A DNA stretch of 64,000 nt from Panorpa germanica. Its lineage: Eukaryota; Arthropoda; Insecta; Mecoptera; Panorpidae. A program made the position numbers and the translations under genes. The DNA is taken from assembly GCA_963678705.1 (NCBI GenBank), contig OY783223.1, positions 9,084,721-9,148,720 on the forward strand, given 5' to 3'. Shown piece after piece: positions 12,873-26,300 of this stretch (position 1 is its first letter; every line of letters starts with the position of its first letter). The notes under the pieces are model-generated. The model had not been told where the DNA came from, did no database searches, and saw only the letters and a list, made by a program, of their open reading frames with translations.

Positions 12873-14219
12873 GAAGCCTAATGGCAAAAACATTACAATA
12901 AAAAAATATTTTAATATGAGAATTATTGATTTTAATATGAGTGACCCTATCTAAAACAAGAAACTTTGAAGTTAGTTACGTGATAGTTGCGTTGAGAATA
13001 ATAACTGCACGTGGCGTTCCTTGCTAATTTTTTACTAATTAAAATAAAAAGTACTAACCTAAGAATAATGAAATATTATCTCAATAAAAACAATGGAAAT
13101 ATTTTGTGGATTTGAACTAAATTGTGAATAAGTACTGACGTAATTTGTAGAGTGAAAATAACAATTTTCTACAACTCCTGCCTGACTATATGACCAACGA
13201 GCTTTGCCCATGGGAAAGTTAAATAGTCTTTGAATTACGCCGCTATATCTATCATATATTTAAATAGCTCTCTTCGTACCATTCCACTAAAGACTGGAGA
13301 CTGGAGACTATAGTCTGTAGACTGGGGAGCGCAGAAGCCATAGAGGGAGTCTCTATACCAAAGTAATAAACGCCAAAGACAAATGTTAATTTTATTGCTG
13401 AAGGGAATAATTTTAATTTATATATCGGATAAAATATACACATGATAAATCTATTATTTTTCTAATGTTTTGTGTGTTTTCGGTTTTGTAAATTACATTT
13501 TAAAAAGTGAAAATTAATAAATAAATATATATGAAATGAATGGGAAAGTCCACAAACATAGACATAGACTAAAATTTATTTTTTCGCCACTAAAATATTC
13601 TTAATTTTAATACGCATTTGTCTATTAAATTTATATTAAAATTAAGAACATTTTTAACAGTGTTAGCTTATATTTGGAAAGCACCACCCGTGATTAACGG
13701 CGCTGGCCCACTAATCTCACAATATTCCGTAGCTACGCCACTGATATCGGTATATAATAATAGATATTTACACATACATTATCACACTGATTGTTGAATA
13801 CTTATTTACATATTAATATTCTCGTTATCTGTAGAAACAATGCAGAGAATAGTAATTAATGACGAGCTCCCACATCATACGGACCGAGTAGCCAATCAAA
13901 CTGCTCATAAATAGTCACATAGATTACACACATGTGCATATGTTACATAAATACATAGAAAGCAGATCACGTTTGTCAAATCTGGTCACATATTAAATTT
14001 GTATTATCCGTTAGTGAAGAATGTACAATATATTGAGGTAAAACTTCCATTAATGAGAAAAACATGTCGAATATTCGGATATTCGCAAACACGGGTATTC
14101 GTCAGCTCTGTATGTGTTATTCACAGGTAGGTATTAATAATCAATAGGGTTTCGAGTCAAAGTTATCAATAATTATACAAATATGTTGAACTTATTTAAT
14201 GTATAAATGGAAAGTTCAG

Positions 14220-14882
14220 AAGGTAAGGTCAGAACGATAAAAAAGAAGCAAATTTTCGATAATGTTTTTTGACGACACAGTTAATATATAATTATTTCTA
14301 TAATTACTACATGATAAAATGATATTTAAAGAATATTTTGTGAAATTTTCATAAATAAATATAGAGAAATGAGGCAATGACAGCGAATCTCCGCAGACGT
14401 TACAAAAAAAAGTAACATTGCGGTATCACTCATAACTCATCACTGGATTTTCTGAAATCGAAAAACCAAAATGATTTCATTAGTTGATAAATTTCTGTAG
14501 GTAACGCTGTCGAGTTTTTCTTTTTTTTATTGATTTTTTAATTTTTTACACCACTTAAAAGTCAAAATACCGAATTTTCATGAAACAAATTAGAAACTTT
14601 GTTAAAAAATTGAAAAAAACTCGACAGCATTACCTCGACATTTATATAAAGAAAGAGTGTGCAAGATTTCAAAAGAATCGGTCCAGTAGATTTTGAACTA
14701 GAGAGGGCACCGATTCTGAAAAAGCTAAGTGTGAGAAACCGCATTTTAAAGTTTCGAGAGGTGAGGACCTAAAACTCTATATCTCCGACAGTTTTACTCC
14801 AATCGACTTCAAATTTTCACACAATAAACTTAATATGTTGTACATTAATATAAATAAATAAAAAAGAATTGAAATCTTAACA
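14220..14882 (+). repeat. Family B element, near full-length copy
   Basis: The copy runs from GGTAAGGTCAGAACGATAAA to TTGAAATCTTAA. It contains the conserved internal inverted repeat GGTAACGCTGTCGAG (about 14500) and CTCGACAGCATTACC (about 14620), the block AATCGGTCCAGTAGATTTTG, and the end-proximal block CTCTATATCTCCGACAG. The terminal G-run has been lost. The short minus-strand open frame inside it is accidental. Confidence 0.75.
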
Positions 14883-17178
14883 TTTATAGTTTAAGAAATC
14901 TTATGTTAAAGAGGTGGTCGAAAGAACCTGTACTTCGGCATGACTGAAGATGGATACTTGTCATGTTCTATTCCTTTCCACCGGTTTATTAAGAAGCTTA
15001 GCTTCAAGAAAATGGAGCTTTAAACTAATATTGCTGTTCAATATCCGGTTTTATTACAAAAAAGACCATATTATTAGTTTTACATTATATCCAACGACTA
15101 CAAAAGTAAAGTTTATATAGTTAGTTATATCCATATAACTCCCAAGTTATTAACATATTTTATAAAAAGTAATAAAACTAATAAAATTACATTTAACTTT
15201 ATCTTCTGCAATAAGAATTTATTTTTTATTTACTTTTATTAACAATATCAACAGATACTTGCAATAAGAAGGCGTGTTCTTAAAAGAAACGCCCACAAAA
15301 CATCTTCTACGCAAGCTTTATTTCGTTTATATTCGTTAGTATTCGTTAGAGCTTTTATATATTCGGGAGTTGAACTATTTGAGCTTTCAAAGCTTCAGTG
15401 CGTTGCCGATGCGCTTTCCGATAACGGTCGTTTTACGTGCGGATTTAGTCGTTATACGAAAGATACGAAATTAAGATTAATAATATTGAATAATTTAAAA
15501 GTGAATTTTCAAAATATTTTTAATAAAAATTTATGTATAATTTTAGTGATTTTAAAAATTGTTGTTAGACGATAATTGTTAATAATAATTATGACTTTTA
15601 ATAAAGTAAAATAATAATCGTTCTCTATTTATATATAATTTTAAGTGCTTAAAAGCTCAACTTAAATTAATTGTACTATGTTTAAAACCAATAGGATGTA
15701 TTAAGTAAATTTTAAGAATTATTTTGGTAAGTTAATCTATCTGTAAATATTTTACATTAATTATAAACAATTCGATTGAACAGAATTTAGTTAATTAGCG
15801 GTTTTATTCAATGTGCACGTAGTACTACAGGAACCACGTGATCAAATTAAATTGAAAATAGCGGGAGTCGTAGAAAGCAACGAGGCTTAACTTCCAGTTA
15901 ACTTTGGTGGTTCGAGTGTTATAACCAGTGAACTTTATTCTTAACTTATCTGTACGAACGTTAATAGAATATTTATGCAGTCTCTAACTAACAAGTATTA
16001 TGGATTTTATAGCATTTACCCTTAAAAATCTATTGTTACTAATTTCGATATAAATATCTAGTAGACAATCAATTTGTATTTAAAAAACATAATTAGTGTT
16101 ATTGAAAAATAATGTTTTAATAATATTAATAACAAAATACTATTCATTACTAATTTATTTTAAAAGTACAATCAACACAATAATATTTTACTATTATATT
16201 TTTTCTTTTATTTAATTTATTTAACGTCGTCTTATCTCCGATGATTACCGCTTATAATCGACAACCTGCTACTATCTACGACGGTTTTCATGGTGTTGTG
16301 ACTTCACCAGGGTATACATTGAATATATAGCACTGGTTCAGTGATCGAACCACTCTGACGTTAGCCACAAGTCATCAAACTAGTCTTTTATTGAACTTTC
16401 GAAACTACTATTTTTGTAAATTATCTAAATTACATCAGTTTTAGTTTAGCCCGGAAGGATATGTAATAAAATAAGTCTACATACTAAATTTCAGCTTTGT
16501 AGCTATATTTTTAACCTCCCCAACATTTTCACTCGACCCGCAAATATGTCATTTTGAATTTCCAATTTTGCTGTAGTGTCTTATACCATCAAAAATTTTC
16601 TCCGCGGCTTATTTTAATTTTTCTTTACTTTCTACCATTGCTACCCACTCAGAATAAACGCCGATTTTTCATAGTAAAAGAAATCGTTTTTGATTTGTTG
16701 TACCTTTAATAAATACCGGTAAATTGCAATAGTTATGTACCAACATAAGAAGAAGATTTCGTTCTTATTTTTCCAGTGCTAATTTCTAAAATATGACTTC
16801 AATATTCACTGCTTTTGAGAGCCTTTACGACAACGAAAAAAATACCTAATAATCTTTTGGTAAATTCACTTTTTTAGATCGAAATTTGAATTTTTCATTT
16901 ATCATGGACTAATCGTTAAACGATTAGAAGAACGGCAATTTCCACAAAAATTTAGAAAAGGCTAAAACAAATATCAAATATGTATAAAATAATTCTTAAA
17001 ACACTACTGTTCTAAAAATAACTCATTCTTATCGCAATAGTTAGTTACTGGCGACTCTGTAGCAGAAACTGACCCTGAAACAGAAATCGGCCGAACAATT
17101 TACCTTTAATTCTCCAAGTTAACTAAGTATTGCAATGACTATGAGATAGAAACAAGCTCTAAGTCTTATCACAGACAA
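14883..17178. other. Intergenic DNA, no gene found
   Basis: AT-rich sequence without a recognised repeat or open frame of note. No 5' untranslated exon of the DIP gene could be identified here, although one may lie in this region or further upstream. Confidence 0.4.
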
Positions 17179-17813
17179 TGGGCTTGTGTCCTCATTTTTT
17201 AGTGGTCGATTTTTCAATTGTTGATTGAAATTGATGTTAAGAAATGTGTATTGGCGTGTCTATTTTATTAAATATCTAAATGTTGACGGAGATATAGCAA
17301 TTAAAAGTTTGAATTGTAGTTTTAGCGCTAAAAATGGTCGACCATATTTGTATAACGTGAAATGCATTTTAACGTCATTTATTTGTTGAGTAGGTCAGAG
17401 CTGTGGTAATGTTTTGTAGCTGTTGGTAGTCAAATAATCAAGTCAAATCAAAGAATAATAAGTTTTTATTTTATTTAACCCTGCTAAGGCAGACATAATA
17501 TTGAAATTTGATTGTTCCTTGAAATAGATGTAAATAATATTTGATATTTTGATATATAAATAAATATAGCAGAGATTTATGATCTGTAAGGTTGGTAACC
17601 TTACACAAGGATTGTGATGTCACATGCACTTGGAATGTGTACAACGTTAAATCCCTTTAATAATTAAAGAGACAAAATGACTTTTTTAATTGTTAATATC
17701 TCTTAACATATAAGGAGTTATTAAAAAATAATTGAACATTTGAGGTTCTAGTAACCCACTTTATCAATATATAGTACACTTTTATAGAAATTAAGACATA
17801 GGACACAAGCCCA
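17179..17813 (-). repeat. Family A MITE-like element, long form
   Basis: The 635-bp copy is inverted relative to that at 256-695: it begins TGGGCTTGTGTCCTCATTTT and ends AGGACACAAGCCCA. It contains the extra internal segment (about 17390-17580) with CCTGCTAAGGCAGACATAAT, also found at 33.1-33.7 kb. It appears complete at both tips. Confidence 0.85.
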
Positions 17814-20316
17814 TTCAATCTTCCAATGTTATACAATCAGTTGAACAAATAACAAAACCCAGAAAATATAGGCTACTGTGTCGTTGAAACCAATGTTATT
17901 TAGGTATTACTTTTTAATTAATTTTACGAAAACATTAATTTACGAAACACAAGAAATTCTGCTATTGGAAAACTAGAGATGCATTTAAAATACATATAGT
18001 TTCAACCTTAAACGTGTAAACCCAAATAACTTAACCTTTCACCTCTCACTTTACACCTTTTACCCCTTCTCTTTATTTAAATTCTTTACAAGAACCGAGC
18101 AGAGCGGTACAAGTTCCTACGTACGATGGTTTACGATAATGTAAACATTTAAATAATGAAAAAACTACACTGGTTCTTTTTACCATATGCGAGACAAAGT
18201 TAAATTAACTGAAAATTCTTTCCAGTGGAATATTGCAAACATTATTTAGATAAATGGCCACCGTTGGATATTTTATTAGAGGGGAGGGTTTATAAAACCG
18301 ATTTCTCTTTTAATTTTATCTATAAGTTCTGTATTTGTAAGAAAAACAATCTCGTAAAACACACTAGTGTAACATCCAGCTTTATTATCCTATAGGCAAG
18401 TCGTTTATTCCTTTCGCATGTTGCTATTAGTATTTTTATGATTGGTATAGCACGAGCAAATTCCCTTGGCAAAACACCCCTTGGTCAGCCAAGCAGGCGA
18501 GATGAGTTGTTGCACCGCAGTAAATAAAACACAAGTAGCTATATTAATACAAAGTATCAGTTATATCTCACAAAACTGATATAAAGCGGAGGCAATTAAA
18601 CATCTAAGAAAATACAGAGCTTCACAATCTTTACAGGTTATCTATATCTTATCAAAATCTAACTGTGACAAGATTTGAGGGTATGATTTCTTCATGGTTA
18701 CAAAAACCGAAATTTCAATTCATTCACTATAAATTTATCAAATTTAATTAACTAATTCAAGTAACATCAGCATCTATTTCATCCAGAGTAAATTTTAGTT
18801 ACAGAACCTACTTTATCCACTTTATAACCTTAATGTTTATTTTATTAACCTAATTCTCGAATGAAAATAATATGAAGCTATAAAATTCAACGCGTTCTTT
18901 ATTAGTTTTATTTTAGTAAATAACTATTTTAATAATTTTATTCCGTATATTTTTATATACTGCAATTAAAATAAGTGACATTTTAAAACAAACACATAAT
19001 GTAAACAAACATAACACATTTTGACAGATCTATTTCTACAAACCTACAGGAAAAATAAAATGCTACCACTTACTTATGTCGAAAGAATATTTGTATCTCT
19101 GGCAACACTCCCGCAAGGCACATCTCACGTAAAGATACACTGAGCACAGAATTATTTTATTCATACGTCAAAAATATTAAACTTTTCACTTAATATATTT
19201 AACTAAAATCAAATAGAAACTAATATAAAAATATTTCACAATGTTTTACACTATATATATTTCACTTTACAAACAGTTTTTGTTTTTAGATTTTAATTTT
19301 AATTAGAAATAATTAATTAATAGATGACTAATTACGCACACTTGTTGATCGCAGAAACACTTGTAAGACACTGATTTTAATTTTAATGTAATTTTCCGGG
19401 GTAGTTCGCCGAATTAGATCGTCTAATTTCGTAAAATTAATATTTTAAAAGCTAAACATTTATAAAATAGGGTTACGTTATTAAATTATTTTTTATGCCA
19501 TTGTCAATATTAATTGTCAATATTTAATCTTATTTTAATTCATATTTAATCTGTTTATATTATTTTTCATAACAGATTCGAGTTTTGCAATATCAGCTTT
19601 TAGCTGAATAATGATTTCCTGATTACAAAGCCGGGAATTACATTCAATTGTTGTATTTATTTTATTTAAATGCAATCTGTTATTGATAATACTTCTACCA
19701 AATGTTAACAACGAATATTGTGCTCATATGTGTGGGTTACTCCACAGGGTGTCCTGAATAGATTCTAGATTTAAAGTGGTACATATTTTGCAGCATTTTC
19801 AGATCCTGAGTGAACTTTTGTTTTAACTGAGGTCCCTTCTTCAGTACGTGTTGATAAAAGGTATTAAATATATTGGTGAATACATGTTAAGTCGGATGAC
19901 TAATCTAAATGACAATATTACTAGATAGGAGCTAGATTAAGCACTGCGTAATATGATATTACATAATCTATAATCCGACCGATATATATATATACACTAT
20001 TGTATGTATATACATATACAACAACAATCCCAAGTGTCTCTGTATTTAATTGTACAAAGGCTGTAATACATAATATCTGGTAAATGAACAAATAATGTTC
20101 AATGACATTATTCTTGTGTTTAAATGAAGAAGAATCCACAATTTAAATTAAAATACACACTTGCCTCGGGGGAGACTTATACAACCAGACCCTAAGCCAG
20201 GTGTAAACAACATATTTTACGAGTAATTGATTATTTAGTGGACCAAAATAATACAACTGACATAATTATATCAAATTTAATAGCAATGAAATTCACCTTA
20301 GCATATTTTATGACGA
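17814..20316. other. Intergenic DNA, no gene found
   Basis: About 18556-18580 (TTATATCTCACAAAACTGAT) is an inverse match to 31330-31350, suggesting a degraded dispersed repeat. Otherwise unrecognised. Confidence 0.4.
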
Positions 20317-20747
20317 TGGGATTGTCTTAATTTCTATAAAACTGTAATATATATTGATAAAGTTGGTTACTAGAACCTCAAATTATTTTTTAATAACTCC
20401 TTATATGTTAAGAGATATTAACAGTTAAAAAAGTCATTTTGTCTCTTTAATTATTAAAGGGATTCAACGTAGTAGAACATTGCAAGACATGTGACAAAAA
20501 ATAATGTGACGTAAAAAATAACTAACCTACCCTTAATAGTACATGTTACGTCATAAATATGGCCGACATCTGTAGCGCTAAAACTACAATTCAATTAAAA
20601 AATACAATTAAAAGATAATTTTTAATTGCTATATCTCCGTCAACATTTAGATATTTAATAAAATAGACACGCCAATATACATTTATTAACATCAATTTCA
20701 ATCAACAATTGAAAAATCGACCACTAAAAAATGAGGACACAAACCCA
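20317..20747 (+). repeat. Family A MITE-like element, short form
   Basis: The copy runs from TGGGATTGTC to GAGGACACAAACCCA, about 431 bp. The left tip has lost a few bases. Its interior carries ATGTTACGTCATAAATATGG, a variant also seen inverted in the fragment at 60.98 kb, which marks a sub-family. Confidence 0.8.
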
Positions 20748-21498
20748 TTCTTTTAAATGTTGATGACCGTGTTTTGCGCTTGAGGCAGCCGATATTTGCA
20801 ACAAGTTTGTCTCAAGATAAAGGGAAAAGTTTTAAAGATAAAGTCTGCTTCTTCAAAGTGTTCTACTAAAAATATAAAACTCTTTTAATTGTATAAAATT
20901 TAAAGGGGTTCCACCAATTTAAAGTCCGATCGAGTCTAGTTGTATACGACCTTCTATAACGTTGGCAGTTGTTATGGTGTCGAAGACTCATATATGCGCA
21001 ACCAAATAAATTTATGATTGCATTTATGCAACGTAATAATAACTAAAGTCAGAAAACAGATCGATCATTGAGAGTAGTAAATATTTCACCATACTTATTT
21101 TTATAACTTTATACTCGTACTAAATAAAAGGTTATAAACCCCTGTAATAGCGTCTAACCCCATAACACAGTAAGTACAATAATACACTAGAGATGAGCGG
21201 GATTTGAAATTTAATTCCTACAATTGTTGAAATGCTTTCTTCACACTGAGATAATTACGTTTGGGTTATTACGTCACCAGACGAAAGACGGTGGATCTAG
21301 GGAGCTGGAGATGGGAAACAAGTGTGAGGAGAAGCCAGAAAAGAGGGAGAGGGTTGTGAGGAGTCATTGGATCATGAAATTATAAGCAAACTGTTTATAT
21401 TCATTTAAATTCCTTTATTATTTGAGTAAATAAAATCCTGAGTGACTTGTATATTACGACACGAACCACCCACCAACTGCTAATAAAATAGTTATCAA

Positions 21499-21598
21499 TG
21501 GGCTTGTGTCCTATGTCTTAATTTCTATAAAAGTGTACTATATATTGATAAAGTGGGTTACTAGAACCTCAAATGTTCAATTATTTTTTAATAACTCC
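21499..21598 (+). repeat. Family A fragment, left end only
   Basis: TGGGCTTGTGTCCTATGTCT is followed by about 100 bp of family A, which then breaks abruptly into family B sequence at 21599. The junction is within 400 bp upstream of the DIP start exon. Confidence 0.8.
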
Positions 21599-21905
21599 GT
21601 TAAAAACTCCGCAGCGTTACCTGCAGAAACTTATCGACTAATGAAATCATTTTGGTTTTTCGATTTCAGAAAATCCAGTAATGAGTTATGAGTGGCACCG
21701 CAATGTTACTTTTTTTTGTGACGTCAGCGGAGATTCGCTGTCAATGCCTCATTTCTTGATATTTATTTATGAAAATTTCACAAAGTATTCTTCAAATGTT
21801 ATTTTATCATGTAGTAATTATAGAAATAATTATATATTAATTGTGTCGTCAAAAAACATTATCGAAAATATGCTTCTTTTTTATCGTTTTAACCTTGACT
21901 TTAAT
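21599..21905 (-). repeat. Family B element, partial copy next to the DIP start exon
   Basis: The stretch contains the inverted B blocks CAGCGTTACCTGCAGAAACT, GCGGAGATTCGCTGTCAATG and ACATTATCGAAAATATGCTT. Roughly half of the element is present, joined directly to the family A fragment. It ends about 60 bp before the splice acceptor of the start exon. Confidence 0.75.
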
Positions 21906-21967
21906 ATGTAGTACAATGTATTATACTACTACTTTACAATTTTATAACTATTTCTTTTTAATTTCAG

Positions 21968-22012
21968 ATGCTACTTTATAGGACCACGCCCCCCAGACTT
22001 CTCGACTGTTGA
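21968..22012 (+). promoter_or_regulatory. Upstream ORF of 14 codons directly before the DIP start
   Basis: The first three bases after the splice acceptor are ATG. That frame reads MLLYRTTPPRLLDC and stops at TGA 22010-22012, leaving two nucleotides before the main ATG at 22015. If this acceptor is used, every mature mRNA carries this uORF, which would be expected to lower initiation at the receptor start unless it is leaky-scanned. This is inference; no expression data are available. Confidence 0.5.
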
Positions 22013-22069
22013 AGATGATTCCACACACGTGGGCAGTGCTGCTGGCGATAATTAGTTATCAATTAGGAG
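21968..22069 (+). CDS. DIP exon with start codon: 47 nt of 5' UTR plus signal-peptide coding (CDS 22015-22069)
   Basis: A pyrimidine-rich tract ending in TTTCAG (AG at 21966-21967) precedes this exon, so at least one untranslated exon must lie upstream; I could not locate it. Translation starts at ATG 22015 and encodes MIPHTWAVLLAIISYQLG, a typical short signal peptide. The donor is GTAAAC at 22070. The exon ends after the first base of codon 19 (phase 1). An earlier ATG at 21968 is out of frame with the receptor and is closed by TGA before the main start. Confidence 0.88.
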
Positions 22070-23300
22070 GTAAACATTTTGCTTGAATGATCCTTTTATT
22101 TATTATTGTTCACAGAGTTACTTTTCAAAAACCTTGGCAAACTTTGACATGTTTTCAATAAGAAAGAAAGAGATAGAACAATATAGAAGAGATAGACAAG
22201 CTATCTCTTCTATATTGGTTTTATATAATTAATGTTTTCTCTCTTAGTTAAACACTTATATATCTGTCTCGTTTGCACTTATACTATGCATACCCATTAC
22301 TCATAGATATCATATCGTCATCTCGCTTGCTCATTGATAGATGCTAACCAAACAGAAGATGTTTTAAGACAGACTTGATTGTGGTATGCGCTTTTTATGT
22401 ATAAGGGTTTATGTTTATACCATTTTTTTACCACTCATAAATAACCCGTCGTATAAGAATTATATTGGGGTAACTGCAATGTCTACAATCTACATAATCG
22501 TAAGATATTTTGGTGTCGTCTCGGATTCCTATAACAGACAGCTAGACTTATCTACGACGAGTAGCTACGTCTGGTATACTAGCTCTAGCTACGTGACACT
22601 GCTGTGAAGTATACCATACGTAGCAACACCGTAGCGCGAGCTACGTAGTTCAAGCTTCTGTTTGAGAAAGTGGAAACACAGTAATCTCTGGGATGACAGG
22701 TGTAAGTATGATATTTAACAAGAAGCTTATGAATATCAACACCAGGTTATTAACTGTACTGTTACAGTACTTACATTATGTTAATTCGGTATTTTAGTAT
22801 CTTAGTTGAATTAGTGTTGTAAGTGAATTATTAAAAAGCGTAGCAGTATACAATTATAGCCAGTATTGCGTCTTTAAATATGTAGTTATTTCTATTGGAA
22901 ACTGATTCTTATTACATTCAATTTTTGGGGGATTAGTACAATATATTTTTTGTAAATAGTATAATCAGATCTTTGTGAAACTTCCAGAGTTTACTGACAA
23001 ATAATTTCTTTTTCATGAACCTATGATAAGAAACGTTTCATATTCGAAATATTCGTCCGATTTTCTACGATTAAAATTTAGGCCTTGATAGGATAATCAG
23101 TTGAGAAAATTTTCTATAAATAATATAAATATAAGTTGAGATCATTTTCTATCTGGGAAAAAGAAAACCTCGAAAGTAAATACTTGAAAATGTAATAATT
23201 AAAGTTAAGTTGAAATGTTTTATTTTCAAAATTGAAAAAGTTATACTGTGCTAATAAAACAAAGAAGAAAATTCATCAATGAAAAGTTTAGTTGCTAATG

Positions 23301-23365
<65 letters not shown>

Positions 23366-26300
23366 ATTACGTATATACACGTAAAATTGTGGTAACTTTC
23401 TATATAAAATTAGTTATATTCGTCTTAAAATATAATTAAAATTGTTAAGCTAAACACAGGTACATATATATAAGGTTTATTTTACATAAAAGAGTTTACC
23501 TTTTACATAAAGGAATGATATTTACTAAAAAAGTAATTTCGCAAATGTTATTTCTCATTATATCAAAAAAATTTACATATTAAACTAATATATTGGCAAA
23601 AAAAATCCAAATTTTAGGACTGAGTTCTAAGCATTGAAAGTTTTTATCTATAGTTCAAATTACAAGAGTTCGGTGGCGACTCATACTTAAAACAAGTTGT
23701 AGGGTATAAACTGCCGATAGAATTAAAAAGCACAGACCCACTTATTTTTCTATAATGTATATAGAAACAGAATAAGATAAAATTCATTATCGTATTATAG
23801 ATTTATACCGCTCTTATAAACTCTTTTAAGTATAACTCGCTGTCGAACTCTCGTGATTTGGACTATAACATAATTTTAATTTTAATGGACATAAAGCAGA
23901 ATAGCAATTTTAACCTTGGGTAAAACAAATATATGTTTGCATAAATTGGGTTTCTATATTTCATGTTTTGAAAAATTTAATACTTTAAAGAGAAAAAGAA
24001 ACAATTCACCAAGCCATAAATTTTATCAGGTTTCGTTTATGTAAATTTCGTGCATTTTATTTTTAAATACATATTTAATAAATGAATTATTTTATAAATG
24101 TCATCCCAAGTAGAAAATTAGGTTGTAGTAAGGTAATAAACGAATCTTGCACTGCAATACAATTTCTATATGATAAGTAGGAGCTTAGTATTAACTTGTG
24201 GTACGTGTAGCAGTTGCAGCACAAGACAATTTTCTACCTGGATCCTTCCTTCGATATTATACATGTTGCGAACAATTCCTTAGCTTGTATGGTGCTAAAG
24301 CCTCATATTTGTGGCTCTATCGCTGTGTAATAAATTTAAGATTATATTTGACTCCGATTAAAGTACACCGATCGAACCCAAAAGACAAATTTTTCCTAAT
24401 ATTGTATTTTATTGTAACCAGTACAGCAAGAGATGCTTTACGACTTGCTGCTAAGAAATATTACTTTTAGTTCGGTTATTTTGTTCTGCTGGAATTTCCA
24501 TTCTGGCTGTTTATAGATGTAATTGCACCCATAACTTAAACGTTGCTCCTCTTAGCACAGAAACGAGTGCAGGATTCTGCTAGTACAAACATGGTTGCAT
24601 TCCTATTTGCTATGTATACGTATACATACATATAGAGCCCATAAGCATACGATATATAGTATAAGTCTAGCCAAGGCTGTTTGTTTTGATTATAGCAAGT
24701 ATTAAATCAGAATATTATATAGAGATTTCATATTGAAATTCTTTGCAAGTTATTTAGCGTATAAAGAGTTAAAAACGTTACTCCAGTAAAATTGAATCTT
24801 TCGAGCTACATACGTATGTATCTCTCAAAAGGTTTTTTAAAGTACTTGTGACATAAATATTATTTTAACCGTTCAAATTCTTGTCTCTACAAATATATTA
24901 GTTAAATATTTCATGATATAGCTTTACGCTTGGAATGATTTTTGTATGTAATTATACATTTTTGTTTAATTAATAACAAAAATTAAATTTGAAATAAAAT
25001 GCTTTGAAGTGGAAATGTCGGATATGTAACTATGAGTTATTATTTGTAACTAACGCATTTGAAAATGTTGTAAAAACGAGTTTGTGAGCGTGATGCTGTT
25101 TAAACAAAGGATAAGCACAACATTTTGTAAAAGGTATGTAATAATAAGTTCACGGAAAAACTAAATACCTAAAATAACATTCTTGATAAAAGAATATATT
25201 ATCGATGTATTTCATAGGCAGCGATGTAGTTCACGGATACATTGAACTAAATGCACCAAATGCAAATTTAAAAAGGAAGTTTTACGTTTTGATACTGGTA
25301 TCTTTAAATATTGGTTATTTAAATATTTTCGTAAATAGGTATCCTTTTGATAATTTTCTTTTTCCAATAGTTACAGAAAAGATTCTTTTATATACACCTA
25401 GTTTTTGAAAGCCGTGTCACCATTTTTTTATAGTTAAAAGTTATATTATGTGTTGAAATTGAGCTAAAAATTATGATTTGTATGGAAAATGACTATTTTT
25501 AATCATGTATAAAAAGAAAACTATGAACCCTAGGTCTCTAAAATATTGAGACAGAATGTATTTTAACTATTTGTATCGACCCTCCAAATTTCACAACGTT
25601 TTCATCATTTACGTTTACGTGCTGTACCTCCTTAAGAGCTAATAATTGTCGAAAGTTGATGCACTTAATTAAATACTTATGATAATAAAATGTTTCTACA
25701 ATTAAAAGCACTTGGTATTCAAAAGCTCTTTTGTATAATATTACGTATCCGGTAGACCTTTGCTTACCAGTACCACGGTCAAAACTGTATTAATGCAGAG
25801 TTGTATCAGTGTTGTAGCAGGCTGGGGCTTCACTATCACAGAATTATTAATAGACATTAAACAGAGAAACAATCTCTATTCATATGTATAAGCAATAAGG
25901 ATTAAAGATTAGAAATAGTGTGAATTTGATGGTTTTAAGCTGAAATCCGTGTAGATTGGCTCTATAAACACTGTAGAATCATTCTGGAGAGACATATCCA
26001 CTCTTTAAAGCAATCCTGACGAAGGGCTTTTCAATTCCCTTGCGTCCCAAGGGTAGGATAAGATATTTCGCTGATACACAAAACCACACGCGCGTTTTAC
26101 ATGTTATACCCGACATACTGTGGTTAGAGTGAGATAGAATACTATGAGAAATGTGAAATAGAAGATAGGGTAAAGGGTGGTAAGCTGTTAAATTTTACAG
26201 CTTGAAAATTTTGCAATGGTATTCATAAATGTAATCGTGGATTAATTGGTCTGCAGGATAATATTAGCATCTGCAAATTGTGAATTGTTTAACCCATGTG

